A stretch of DNA of 64,000 nucleotides. It comes from Conchocele bisecta (Eukaryota; Mollusca; Bivalvia; Lucinida; Thyasiridae). Shown piece by piece: positions 34,010 through 44,287 of this stretch; within the stretch, counting starts at the first letter, position 1; every line of letters begins with the position of its first letter. Made by a program: the position numbers and the translations under genes. The notes beneath the pieces are model-generated. The model ran no database searches and was not told where the DNA came from. It worked only from the letters and a program-made list of their open reading frames with translations. The stretch covers positions 13,419,043 through 13,483,042 of the forward strand of contig CM055267.1 in assembly GCA_029237695.1 (NCBI GenBank), in the 5' to 3' direction.

Positions 34010-35140
34010 GTTCTAGAACAATATAAATGGCCTCTAGTTATGAATAGAATAAGGGGGCACACGGAATAAATCAAAGGATTCTTTTGTGTTAGGCTCCGCC
34101 CCTTGGCCCCTTACTCTCGAATACCTGCCCGGACGGACAGACGTCCATCCGTCACGGACGGACGTCTGTCCGTCCGTCCGAGCTTACAAATGGATACATA
34201 TGTGGCTAGGAGAACAATAGGTTATGTAATATTCTATTGTTCCGTGATTTTATGTGGCTAAAAATGGGTTTATGTGGCTACAGAACAATAGGAATGAACA
34301 AAGGAAAAGGTTAGGGTTAGCCACTTAAGTATCCATTTGTAGGAACGTCCATCCGTCTGTCCATCCGTCCGTCTGTCCATCTGTCTTAAAAAATTATAAT
34401 GGCCTATATTTTCTGTATAATGGCCTATAATGGCCTATATTGCACAGGGTCAAAGTCACATACTTTGTGCATCTCGAAACCTTAACGCTCGGGTAAATGG
34501 CCTATATTTTCTGTTTCCTTGCTTGGATTTGCTTCATATTTAACACACGCATTGCTCCAAGGGTCCTCTACCTCTGCTAAGCCCAGGGTCAAGGTCAAAT
34601 ACTCTGTACGCTCGAAACCTTAACACGCTCTGGTAAATGGCTCATAAATTTTGTTTCCCTTATTCAGCACGTTGTGTTTTCAAATGTGCCCTCGGTTCCT
34701 TTGCTGCCACCGGGCGTGCTTCGTTGTCCTCTGACAACTCTTGTATTACTTATATTTACACTTTATTTTCTGATAGTTCTGAAAATGAAAATACCGGTAA
34801 CCAAATATGGTATTAAAATTAAGACCCATCTTCTTTTACATAATTTTTTCGCAATTCATGGAACAGCGACGTTGCCGGTCAATAGCATGCCGTTATTGAC
34901 AACGACGTCAAACAAATATCACCCAATTAACAACGTCATGCAACGTCACGTGGGGCTAATGTAATGTACTGGGATATAAGCTCAATACGTTGAATGGACG
35001 TTCTCATTTGGAATTTACATAAGGTGTAAATATTTTATTATAAACTTCAGTATATCCATCGGGAATACAACACTAATGTAGCATAGTAATATCTATTTTG
35101 TCACACTCATTTCCCTTGACTGGCTGAAGCGATGGTATAG
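34010..35140. other. RINT1 intron right of element B
   Basis: CCGT-type satellite (34130-34380), then repeats with GGTCAAAGTCACATACTTTG and GGTAAATGGCCTATATTTTC related to the 170-bp array at 62.4-63.4 kb, then a dispersed repeat near 34868-34990. No exon recognised. Confidence 0.65.
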
Positions 35141-35286
35141 AGACGAAATCTACAAGCCCGCGGTCTGGCCCGCACATGTTCGGGCTGAAACCCCCGGTGT
35201 TGCCTCTACAACTGATGATCAAGCCACTGAGGAAACGATTCCGCTACCATTTTTATGGCAACAAGCAGACAAACGACCTTGCGAAG
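35141..35286 (+). CDS. RINT1: RINT1 exon 5 of window
   Basis: Encodes VLPLQLMIKPLRKRFRYHFY and NKQTNDLAK, a hallmark RINT1 segment. The donor is GCGAAG/GTATGT. The start is uncertain: acceptors at 35140 or 35156 both exist. The last 34 coding bases plus the donor are repeated tandemly just downstream. Confidence 0.85.
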
Positions 35287-35812
35287 GTATGTGCTATTTG
35301 AATATCTGTTGGACAGTGCAGGCTACCATTTCTATGTCGATGAGCAGACAAACGACCTTGGGAAGGTATGTTATGTTTACATGCCTGTTGGAGGTACCGG
35401 TTACCATTTCTATGTCAATGAGCAGACAAACAACCTTGGGAAGGTATGTTGTGTTTACATGCCTGTTGGAGGTACCAGTTACCATTTCTATGTCAACGGG
35501 CAGAGAAACGACCTTGGGAAGGTATGTTATGTTTACATGCCTGTTGGAGGTACCGGTTACCATTTCTATGTCAACGAGCAGACAAATGACCTTGGGAAGG
35601 TATGTTATGTTTACATGCCTGTTGGAAGTACCGGCTACTATTTCTATGTCAATGAGCAGACAAACGACCTTGGGAAGGTATGTTATGTTTACATGCCTGT
35701 TGGAGGTACCGGCTACTATTTCAATGTCAATGAGCAGACAAACGACCTTGGGAAGGTATGTTATGTTTACATGCCTGTTGGATAGTACGGCTACCATTTC
35801 TATGGCAACAAG
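35287..35812 (+). repeat. 78-bp tandem array derived from the exon 5 donor region
   Basis: Six units of 78 bp, each holding a copy of the exon 5 end (coding YHFYVNEQTNDLGK) followed by a GTATGTTATG donor-like site. GCAGA marks recur at 35344, 35422, 35500, 35578, 35656 and 35734. The first spacing from the true exon is 79 bp, so the array is in a different frame. Confidence 0.92.
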
Positions 35813-35960
35813 CAGGTCACCTTCAGAATGTATGCATGGTGGATAGCACTGGCACTCAGTAGTGGCTACAATTTATATGGCAACAAGCAGACTAATGGGA
35901 AGGTGTACATGCATGCAGACTTACTAGAGTAGTTGGTGACTGACTGCCTTTATGTTACAG

Positions 35961-36074
35961 CCGGAGTGGTATTTTACCCAGGTGTTGAGCTGGATACGGG
36001 ACCACACAGATTTCCTGGAGCGACGGATACAACCCCTCCTACGGGAGGCTGGCAGCCATACCATTGACGCAAAG
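35961..36074 (+). CDS. RINT1: RINT1 exon 6 of window
   Basis: 114 bp, phase 0 at both ends, acceptor TATGTTACAG and donor GTATGT. It encodes PEWYFTQVLSWIRDHTDFLE, a strong RINT1/Tip20 match. Confidence 0.9.
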
Positions 36075-36150
36075 GTATGTCCTTGATTGCATGTCTCAGA
36101 TTACAGGAATTTCCCTGCTGGAGGTTATGACATATTTATTACCTGGTATT

Positions 36151-36321
36151 GCCCCAGGTTGGGTTTTATCTATTTTCCGGTATTGTTTTAGGTGGAGTTT
36201 ATGAGATTTGTATTGCCCTGTTTTGCCTCAGGTTGAGTTTATGGGATATGTATTACCTCAGGTTGAGTTTATGGGATATGTATTACCCCAGGTGGAGTTT
36301 ATGAGATTTGTATTGCCCCAG
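36151..36321 (+). repeat. 30-bp tandem copies of the exon 7 acceptor
   Basis: Units of the form CCCCAG/GTGGAGTTTATG recur at 36191, 36231, 36261, 36291 and 36321 (the true exon start). The last three spacings are exactly 30 bp, ten codons with no stop, each preceded by a usable AG. Confidence 0.9.
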
Positions 36322-36547
36322 GTGGAGTTTATGCGGGGGATGGTGGGGCTGGTGATGGAGAAGATGGCGAACGACCTGCCCAACCTGATGTACGACGAGC
36401 ACCAGTTCTGCCACCTTGTGGACGAGGCCCTGTTGTTTGAACGTGAGCTGCGACTCGCGTACGGCTACTCCACCGCCCACCCCAGCAGCCTGCACATGCT
36501 CACACAGGAAGACGTCTTCAACAAGTGGCTCCTCATTGAGAAAAAAT
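36322..36547 (+). CDS. RINT1: RINT1 exon 7 of window
   Basis: 226 bp. It encodes VEFMRGMVGLVMEKMANDLP, MYDEHQFCHLVDEALLFERE and a tail ending WLLIEKK, the core of the RINT1/Tip20 domain. The donor is AAAAAAT/GTAAGC, leaving one base that is completed in frame by exon 8 over 20 kb away. Confidence 0.94.
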
Positions 36548-38553
36548 GTAAGCTTTAGTGTGTATGTGTATATTGCCATTATTGGTGGAAAATGTGAAAA
36601 TGGTCTTTACTTGGAAGTTCTCTCTCACTCAAACAATTGAAGGGGTCAGTACAGGGATATGAATCTTCCTCATTTTAGAGGAATTCCTCTATTTTACTAA
36701 AAGTTTCAAGAACAATTGTTGCTGAAGTTTATCCAAACTGCTAAAAAATAATATAGTCTTGGTGTGTTTCCTCCTTTTTGGACAACTGTCCTATTTTTTC
36801 ACAATTTTCTGTTCACACCCTTGTCAGTAGAAGAAGGGGGCTAACAACACGAGGGAGTTAACTACTCACTACACGAGGGAGTTAACTACTCACTACACGA
36901 GGGAGTTAACTACTCACTACACGAGGGAGTTAGCCCCCTTCTTCTACTGACCTGGAAAATAAAGAGTTTGGCTGGCTTCGTGGCGTCAGACCCGCTGGCC
37001 TGGTGTAACATTACAGCCGGGTCTATTGAGTTCTACCAAGTGCATAATAATATTTTGACAAGCACGTCTCACTGTAAACAGGCTTTTACCAGTTTGTACT
37101 AGTGAGAACAATGAATTTAGTATATAACGGGCTTCCCTGAGATGGGTAAGCAGTGTACAACATGCTCGCCAGTGCTATGGGCTCAATTTGGCTGATTAAA
37201 GGGGTCGGACCCACGCTGGGGTCGCCTTGGGGCGCCGTTTGATAGTCTGGGCACGGGTGCAGACTGAGATTTAGGCTAGTTTTGAACAAATGCACTATAT
37301 GATCAATTGTGTGTCAATGAAGTATGATTGCTTAACTACGTTGTTTGTTTTAGAGAGGTTCCAGCAGGGGGTCGGAACAGGTCCGGCAGATCCGGCGACT
37401 GCCGGACCAATAATTTCGACAAAAATATTATTTTTATTGAAATATTTAGAATTCATATACAAGGTCAGGAATGTAATTATTATTCTTTATATTATATAGA
37501 TATGAACTATGCATTTCTCATACTGTTGACTTCCAAGGTGAATGTGCGGTTTTGTTGTTCGTGTCGGCTAGATGCACCAATCAGCCGATGCACAAATCTC
37601 TAAATATTTTTCTTCAATTTTTATCATTTCTCACCAAATGTTTATGTTGTTACCACTCAGTTGAACCGTCTCGGCAAGATGGTTCAACTGAGTTGTAACA
37701 ACATACACTTTGGGTGTGTGGTGGGTGGGATCCTCGACCTTCGCCGGACCAATCTTCTGCTGCTTCTGACGCCCCTGTCCAGGTACCAGGTGGTGATCAC
37801 AAGAACGTTACACTGGATTCCATTCTTGCCATAGTCCAGGGTAATTGTATCCCCCGGACTCCGTCGGGGGATACTATGGATTTGACAGCGCGCCGCGTCC
37901 GCGTCGTCCGCGTCCGCGTCCGCGTACGCGTCCGCCGCAGACACTTCTTGTCCGGAGCATAACTCAAACACCCTTTGGAATATTTTTATGAAACTTCACA
38001 CATGCATAGACCACGACCCGAAGGTGTGTCGCGCGCAAGAATGACAACTCTTGCATAGCTAATTTTTTAGTTATCTCCCTTTTTTGTTTCTCGCACTGAT
38101 TTCGTGTCCGGAGCATAACTCCACCACCCTTTGGAATATTTTCATGAAACTGTACACATGCATAGACCACGACCCGAAGGTGTGTCGCGCACAAGAATGA
38201 CAACTTTTGCATAGCTAATTTTTGAGTTATCTCCCTTTTTTGTTTTGCGCACTGATTGACCATAACTCGACCACCCTTTGGAATATTTTTATGAAACTTA
38301 ACACATTCAATTAGACCACGAACCGAAGGTGTGTCGTGCACAAGAATGACAACTCTTGCGTAGCTAATTTTTGAGTTATCTCCCTTTTTTGTTTTGCGCA
38401 CTCTACAAACTGGACAATAATGCATGAAGACCTGTTTTCTCGTCTGCTCTGTACACCTTTTCTCGTGTGCTCTGTACACCTTACCTGTAGAGAGAACAAA
38501 AGAAACTGGGAGAACCATGTGCTAGCATGGGCTAGCATGTGCAGATGTCCAGT
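36548..38553. other. RINT1 intron left of element C
   Basis: Contains 26-bp tandem repeats (ACACGAGGGAGTTAACTACT, 36850-36932) inside an inverted repeat of GGGGGCTAAC, a palindrome at 37640-37710 (CTCAGTTGAACCGTC), and from 37850 a satellite with units of about 135 bp (GCATAGACCACGACCCGAAG). No exon recognised. Confidence 0.7.
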
Positions 38554-38760
38554 AGTAGTATACAGGGTATCACTTCATTACCGCGGGGGGTCAGGAATAG
38601 AGTAGACCCCACACTTACCCCCAAGGGGAAAATATACGACTCAAAAAACCCTTAATTTTCAGAGCAAAAAGTATCTCCCAACTAATAAAAATAACCTCGT
38701 GTTATTTTTATTAGTTGGAAAAAAAAATAATTATCAATTAAAGAAATGTCACAAGTAATA
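38554..38760 (+). repeat. Left terminal inverted repeat of element C
   Basis: Matches the reverse complement of 53932-54138. It holds an internal hairpin at 38678-38718 with arms CCAACTAATAAAAATAAC. Confidence 0.9.
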
Positions 38761-38779
38761 AAAATTGGATAAGGGCAAA

Positions 38780-39175
38780 TTAATAATAGTTTTTTACTAT
38801 AAAGTAAGTGGAAAGTAAACCGCCACCAACAAGTAAAATTGGTATAAATAAGTCGGCTTTAGATGGGTTATATATACCCGCTACGGATTTTATATTTGAG
38901 GATTGGTAATTATACAATGCTTCATCGGCGCGCCTAAACGCCGCTAATGAGTCTGATTCTTCTTGTTTTTTTTTATTTATCCAATCTACGTGGTTCATTC
39001 TACGAGTGTTTAAAAGAATTATTTCTTTTTCTTCATCTGTCATTTTACCCGGCCCGGGTGTTGTGTCATCTTCAATTACGTCTTCGACGCGGTTAACTAC
39101 AAAGGTTACAACACCTGAAAAGACACCGGCAAGCGCTACTCCTCCTATTGTTAATAATACTGCTGGTACTGGCAT
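38780..39175 (-). CDS. Two-helix Polinton membrane protein, element C
   Basis: An intact 131-codon frame with an N-terminal hydrophobic helix (VLLTIGGVALAGVFSGVVTF), an acidic then polar middle (MTDEEKEIILLNTRR, MNHVDWINKK) and a C-terminal helix (LFIPILLVGGGLLSTYFIV). This is the clean version of the broken gene at 3806-4245 in element A. Both termini in the membrane suggest a hairpin topology. The function is unknown. It is transcribed towards the left terminus, downstream of the fibre gene. Confidence 0.75.
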   Translation of the reverse strand: MPVPAVLLTIGGVALAGVFSGVVTFVVNRVEDVIEDDTTPGPGKMTDEEKEIILLNTRRMNHVDWINKKKQEESDSLAAFRRADEALYNYQSSNIKSVAGIYNPSKADLFIPILLVGGGLLSTYFIVKNYY

Positions 39176-39224
39176 TATTATGATAGTATATAAATGTAAT
39201 TAATTTTTTTTACATCAAAATTAA

Positions 39225-40826
39225 TTAAGTTCCGATACCACGAATTCTACTGTTTAGATATTTAAACATCGTCGTCATTTCGTTTGGCGCGAACGCCCGA
39301 GGATATATCAACATTCCATAAAAATTCATATTTCCGCGATAGTTTGTGTCTCCCGGTAAGCTTCCTATATGTAGACTCTTTTCAGAGTCTGGTATGGTTG
39401 TTGTAAAGTTTACTGTAGCGTCTGGTGGTATATGGAAATCGGATCTAAATAAATTAGCAGTAACGCCGTCGTATGTATATCCCCAAGCTTCTAATCTACC
39501 CCCAATTGGTGGATCTAAATTATCGACAAACAATCTTCCAGCCGGTAGTAATCCATAATCTAAAGTAACGCTGTCGGGTTGGGTTTTTGTATATGCATGG
39601 AAAATCTATCACTACCACGACCCCAAAAGAACGCAGACCCCCTAGTACGCATCTTATTTTTACAAATGAAAATAGTGTAGTTTTATTTCTATTAGCGCCG
39701 CCGAACGTTCCACCATTTATATCAGACGCGATAAGATCGCATCCAATTTCTCCGTTGAATTTTAATTTTAAGTAGGGTTGATTGAAATCGTCAAATTCTA
39801 AAAGAGGGGGTTGATTACCGGCCGCGAATGGAACGCTATTATAAATATCCATAACTGTATTTATTTCACCATTATTCGAATATAAAACGCTTCTAACGCT
39901 GGGGATTAAACCAAGAACCATATCTGGATATGGTATACCTGGTAGTACCGCTTCTATCGCGTGTAACCTGTCGTCGTTATATTTATCCACGGAATATTGG
40001 CTATAATTAATAGGGTCGCCGCGTCTACAGCCTTTGGTAGATTTGTTATTTTATTGTTAGACATATCAATATTACCGGACATGCTACCACCCACTGTTGG
40101 TAAAAACGCACCCCCAACACCAGCCCCTGCCATTTCATTTCTAAGAGCCTCATAAACAACATCGGCATTAGCGTAAACTTCAGTTTTAACCGCCGTGTCT
40201 GATCTAACAATTTCCCTAGAAATAAATCTACGGACGTTACTAAATCCGTTCGTAATATGTTATCTTGATCAGTATACCCGTCTTGGAGTAGTGTAAAAGA
40301 AGCTGCCGCTTTATCAGTAAGCGTTTTTTTTAGTCGCCTCATCTCCAGAAACGGCATCCCCGCGCGAATTTCTACGTGAAACGGTTGTCATATCATCTTT
40401 TAAATCGTCAATGGTTTTGTTAACCCCATCTATTAGTTGTATAAGTGCCGTATCGACGACGGTTTTTTGATCGGCTAATTCTTCTGTAAACTCGTGCCTA
40501 ATAACCGCACCTTGGATAATATCTTCATCTCGCAGGGTGGTTGCTAACTCCGCCGCCTCTTCTCTGGCCGTGGTAAACATGGCTGTTGCCTGATCCCGAG
40601 ATATTTTATCACCATCTTCTATGGTATCTCTTAAGGTGTTTTCTAACGTGTTAACTTTCGTATCCATGATGTTTTTTTCCGTATTAATAAACGTTATTGT
40701 CCAATCATGAATCGTATTTCTAGCGGCTTCTATTTGATTTGAGGTATATTCTGTCATTTCCACCTTCAAATCGTCTAGAAGGATATCTATATTATCCGCA
40801 ATTCTTTTAGCTCCGTAAATGCTCAT
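39225..40826 (-). pseudogene. Fibre-like attachment protein with phage-type collar and LamG-like head, element C
   Basis: It starts MSIYGAKRIADNID, sharing MSIYG with the element A fibre gene. A heptad-rich helical region of about 170 residues (for example TALIQLIDGVNKTIDDLKDD) forms the stalk. Near 40096-40020 comes GNIDMSNNKITNLP, the motif found before heads in many bacteriophage tail fibres. The C-terminal 230 residues look like a LamG/concanavalin-type head: LKLKFNGEIGCDLIA and MNFYGMLIYPRAFAPNE followed by a YLNSR end. Frame changes lie near 40325, 39985 and 39560. Carbohydrate or receptor binding is inferred from this architecture. Confidence 0.65.
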
Positions 40827-40882
40827 TATTATTAATTTTTGTAAATATATATATTAATAAATATATTTAAAATAAAAATAAA

Positions 40883-41443
40883 ATGGCAACAACAACAAAT
40901 TTTACTATAGTGAAAGACTTTAGATTAGATAATGTAAAGGCTATGCAGGCTATATTGATAAGAGAGGGAGATAATAGGATGAGAAGCACTAGAAAATATA
41001 AAAGAGCGGTTAATATTGCGAACGTGGTAGAAACTTCTTTAAGTTCTATATCGGTAATTGCTGGAACAGCTACAGCAGCAACATTATCGCCGTAAATAAC
41101 AATACCAATGGCTGGTGTTTTAAGTTGCGTTACCATATTATCTGGTTCATTAAGTATGATTATTAGGGTGGTTGGTACAAAATTAAATAAAAAATGTAGA
41201 AAACACGATAGAATAGCTATTTTAGCCAAAGCAAAAAAAAATAGCGTAGATCTGTTAATATCTTCCTCGTTAGTTGATGATGTTATATCTAATTCAGAAT
41301 TCGAGTCTATAATACAAGAAATGGGAAGGTATGAAGAATTAAAAAATGAAATTAGAATGAGGAATAGTGCAAAGATGCCAAAAATATTTGATACGGATTG
41401 GAATAAATACAGGGAAAAGCTTGGGAATAAAGTTTATAATTAA
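40883..41443 (+). CDS. Two-helix Polinton membrane protein (EMGRYEELK family), element C
   Basis: Homologue of the element A and B genes at 13227 and 32470 but without the N-terminal Pro/Thr repeats. It has DFRLDNVKAMQAILIREGDN, two hydrophobic segments (41040-41180) and the conserved tail EMGRYEELKNEIRMR. One stop or shift lies near 41093 between the helices. Divergent from the fibre gene, with an AT-rich gap of 56 bp. It ends in an AATTAATTTTAGGAAAATT block. The function is unknown. Confidence 0.7.
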
Positions 41444-41458
41444 TTTTAGGAAAATTGT

Positions 41459-41854
41459 TTATAATGATTTAATTGATAAATAAATGTTTGAATTATTATT
41501 AAATGTAGAATAATCGAATACTTTTTTCAAACCCACTCTGTATAAATCGTTTAAAAAAATATTTTTTGTACGAAATAAATTTACTGGGTATGATAATTTA
41601 TGTAATTTACGTACATTTTGCATGTGCGCTTTTAATAAGTTACATATTTTTCTATTAAATATCGTAAATCCAACATTGTTGTCTGTTCTTAAAATATTAT
41701 ATTGCTGCAACATATGAAAAATATAAATTAATATAGTTATTTTTACTTGGGGGGTTTCGTAAAAACTAAAATTTAATCCATTCTCCGTCTCGTCAAAATT
41801 AAAAATATTATCGAGTTCTTCGATATATAAACTTATTAATTGTTTAGTTTTCAT
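41459..41854 (-). CDS. Hypothetical protein, element C
   Basis: An intact 131-codon AT-rich frame (MKTKQLISLYIEELDNIFNF) with no recognised domain and no counterpart seen in A or B. It has a basic middle (FNRKICNLLKAHMQNVRKLH) and a hydrophobic aromatic-rich stretch near residues 38-50. It sits between the two-helix gene and the penton-like gene. The lack of stops over 396 bp of AT-rich DNA supports it. Confidence 0.55.
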   Translation of the reverse strand: MKTKQLISLYIEELDNIFNFDETENGLNFSFYETPQVKITILIYIFHMLQQYNILRTDNNVGFTIFNRKICNLLKAHMQNVRKLHKLSYPVNLFRTKNIFLNDLYRVGLKKVFDYSTFNNNSNIYLSIKSL

Positions 41855-41891
41855 AATTTTTATTTTATATGTTTATAATTAATCTAATTTA

Positions 41892-42529
41892 TTAAATTAT
41901 TTCTAATTCTATAGAAATTGGTAAACCGTGATTATCTACAGGCTTTCCCTCACAGTCCATAAATGTTAGTTCTAGTTCCGTAATAATTCCGGCCGTTAGT
42001 TTTTTATATAATGGAGTTGTTGGTGTAATGTTAAAACTTTCACCATAAGTAGTCTGAGGAACGGAAATTTTAGATAATACTTTAGAATTTTTTCCGTCTA
42101 ATATATTATCGCTCGTGCCGATTTGTTTTAAATTAATATCGAAGAATTTCGGCCACATATTTAATTGTCCCGTATATGTTCCGTGTTTATAAATAATATA
42201 ATCTGTCCCCACCTTTTTTTTCTCCTTCGATAAGCCTAAAGCCTCTATAATATTATCAGATATTAGTAATGCAAACCCACTTTCCACGGTTACTGTACAT
42301 ATACCAGAATCGTAATCTATACTAATTGGATTTTTATCAATCTTTTCAAAGGTAAAAGTTCTGTCGTCGTTCATAGTAGTTGTTTCTAACCCACCACCCA
42401 AGTTTATAATATCCCTAGCACCCCTAAGTCCGGAATTGAGAGGGGCCTTCGTAACCGCACCAATACCACTCCCCGTATTGGATCACCATCGTCTTCTCCA
42501 GCATCGGGGCCTATTTTTACAATAGCCAT
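41892..42529 (-). pseudogene. Penton-like minor capsid protein, element C
   Basis: The start at 42529 (MAIVKIGPDAGEDDGD) is followed by one frameshift near 42475 and then a beta-rich body: RTFTFEKIDKNPISIDYD, FALLISDNIIEALGL and a C-terminal pattern ELELTFMDCEGKPVDNHGLP. That ending recurs at 11380-11440 in element A and is typical of Polinton penton-type jelly rolls. The penton role is inferred; fold prediction would test it. Confidence 0.55.
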
Positions 42530-42548
42530 TCAAGAGTTGTTGGTTGTA

Positions 42549-42674
42549 TTATACCACCCTATCCAAACCGTTAATGATCTTATTCCTATTTCTTTTATCG
42601 TAATTAGAATTATCTATCGCGGTTTGTAGAGAAACTGCACCGTTTAAAATGTTGCTTATAGTGTGAAAAGACAT
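42549..42674 (-). CDS. Short protein before the penton-like gene, element C
   Basis: A 41-codon frame MSFHTISNILNGAVSLQTAI ending at TAA 42549. Element A has a similar start (MFATITNVQKGVVNF) at 10764 in the same place. Small and unassigned. Confidence 0.35.
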   Translation of the reverse strand: MSFHTISNILNGAVSLQTAIDNSNYDKRNRNKIINGLDRVV

Positions 42675-42738
42675 TTTAATAATTTGTAAAAATTAAATTG
42701 CTATATATATAATTAAAAAAATTTATATAAATTTAATA

Positions 42739-44236
42739 ATGATACCCGATAAATTTCAATATGGTTCTTCTGCTACCTATAAAATTGGGGGGAAATATAG
42801 TTATAGATCCGATATTTTAGATGTTATATCAAATATTGTTAACCCAACCATAAGAATTAATCAAAAGGACGAATTTAAAGTTTGTTATTTAAATATTTTT
42901 AATAAATATAAAATAGGAAAGATTAAAACGGAAAAGGAAATAAACAGGTGGAAAAATAATCATATGACGTTTTTACAAAATCAAATAAATTTCGCCGTAT
43001 GGTGCGCAACAACGGGGGTGTGGTGTTGGGGTAAATAGCCACCTAAAGTCTCCAAACATGTTTATGAGAAGTCTTTACAATTTCCACACATACTTTACGA
43101 TACGTAGAATTTTGAGAGAGCTGGAGGTGAATATTAACAGTTTAACCTCAAACGGTTATAGTCAATATAATGTGGTAGCATATCAAAAAATATGTAGAGA
43201 GTTTAATATACCACTAAATTCAAATTGGAGGCAGACGAGTTTTACAGACACACAAGGACTTGGTACGGTTCATGCTAGTGGGTTAAATCATGGTGGTAGT
43301 TTTTACAGAGAGAGAGAGGGTTATAGACATATAATATATTCATATTTACCAAGGAGGCCAACCAAATCGACATGGACATTAAGGGATTTTACCGAAAAAA
43401 CAACGTTCGGAGAAGAAACCCCGAACCACGAGCTGCGATGTAATGATGATGATAGATGTTGGTGGCAACCACCCCTGATTGCGCATGTAGAATATATTGA
43501 GCAATCACCAAAAATACTTAATGCCATTTCAACGTTTATGGTTGGAACCGGTGGTGGCTTTACTCAGGCCGGTATAGTTAGAATCAACGAGTCTATAAGA
43601 ACGTATGTTTGGGCCTTACTCGCCGCGCAGATTGAAGTGCGAAAACCTCTCGGGCGTGGGGTGGAGTCTTTCGGCGCTCAAAAACAGTTTATATCTCTAG
43701 TCGAATCAAGAATAAAAGCGGCAGAGAAAATAACCGAATCTGTGAACAAATATCAACAATATCTATCAAAAACAAAAATAAAACGCCGGTAAATTATGTG
43801 TTTGGAATTGGGCTATATATGGCGCCCAGTAACATGATTATTGAAATGGGTGATATGGGAAATTTTTAATAATAAACTGATTATTGCGGGTAGAGGGCAA
43901 TCTCTCGGTTTAAATGATAAAATAAACGCAATAAATTCATCTAAATTAGACGATGAAGAATTATACGAAGAACTAGATGATGAAGATTTACAAAATGAGG
44001 CACAAACTGGTGGGGTTATCCCGGAAGAAACAACATCGATTATTTTAGACGAAGAATTACAACTCGAGGATGATATCGAGGAATATGAGTGGAAAATAGT
44101 AGATTTTATCAAATCTGATAAAAAAAAAAATAGATCGGTAGAGCCTATGACGGCAACCTATGAAACGGGTGGTATTAATATTATAGTAGCGTCTGGTATT
44201 TTGTTAATCTTATCAATAATTTATATTATATATTAA
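42739..44236 (+). pseudogene. Conserved Polinton protein with C-terminal anchor, element C
   Basis: Three collinear frames match the element A gene at 9309-10749. Order: KFQYGSSATYKIGGKY; QINFAVWCATTGVWCW (stop at 43036); LYNFHTYFTIRRILRELEV from 43067; FGAQKQFISLVESRIKAAEK; YVFGIGLYMAPSNMI; an acidic stretch (LDDEELYEELDDEDL); and a final helix (IIVASGILLILSIIYIIY). The first junction is a one-base offset at a GGGGG run, the same site as in A. Others lie near 43785 and 43865. The function is unknown, probably structural. Confidence 0.65.
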
Positions 44237-44287
44237 TAATTTTATTAACAATATTATATTTAAGTATATACTTAATTTATTAACAAA

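Noticed and set aside
35255..35846. Long overlapping open frames on both strands over the 78-bp array
   Set aside because: They exist because the unit length is a multiple of three; the sequence is repeated exon end plus donor, not an independent gene. It is also not a CRISPR array: there are no unique spacers.
37964..38518. 184-codon minus-strand frame, also at 60814-61284
   Set aside because: Satellite of about 135 bp (a multiple of three) read through; repeated peptide without domain character.
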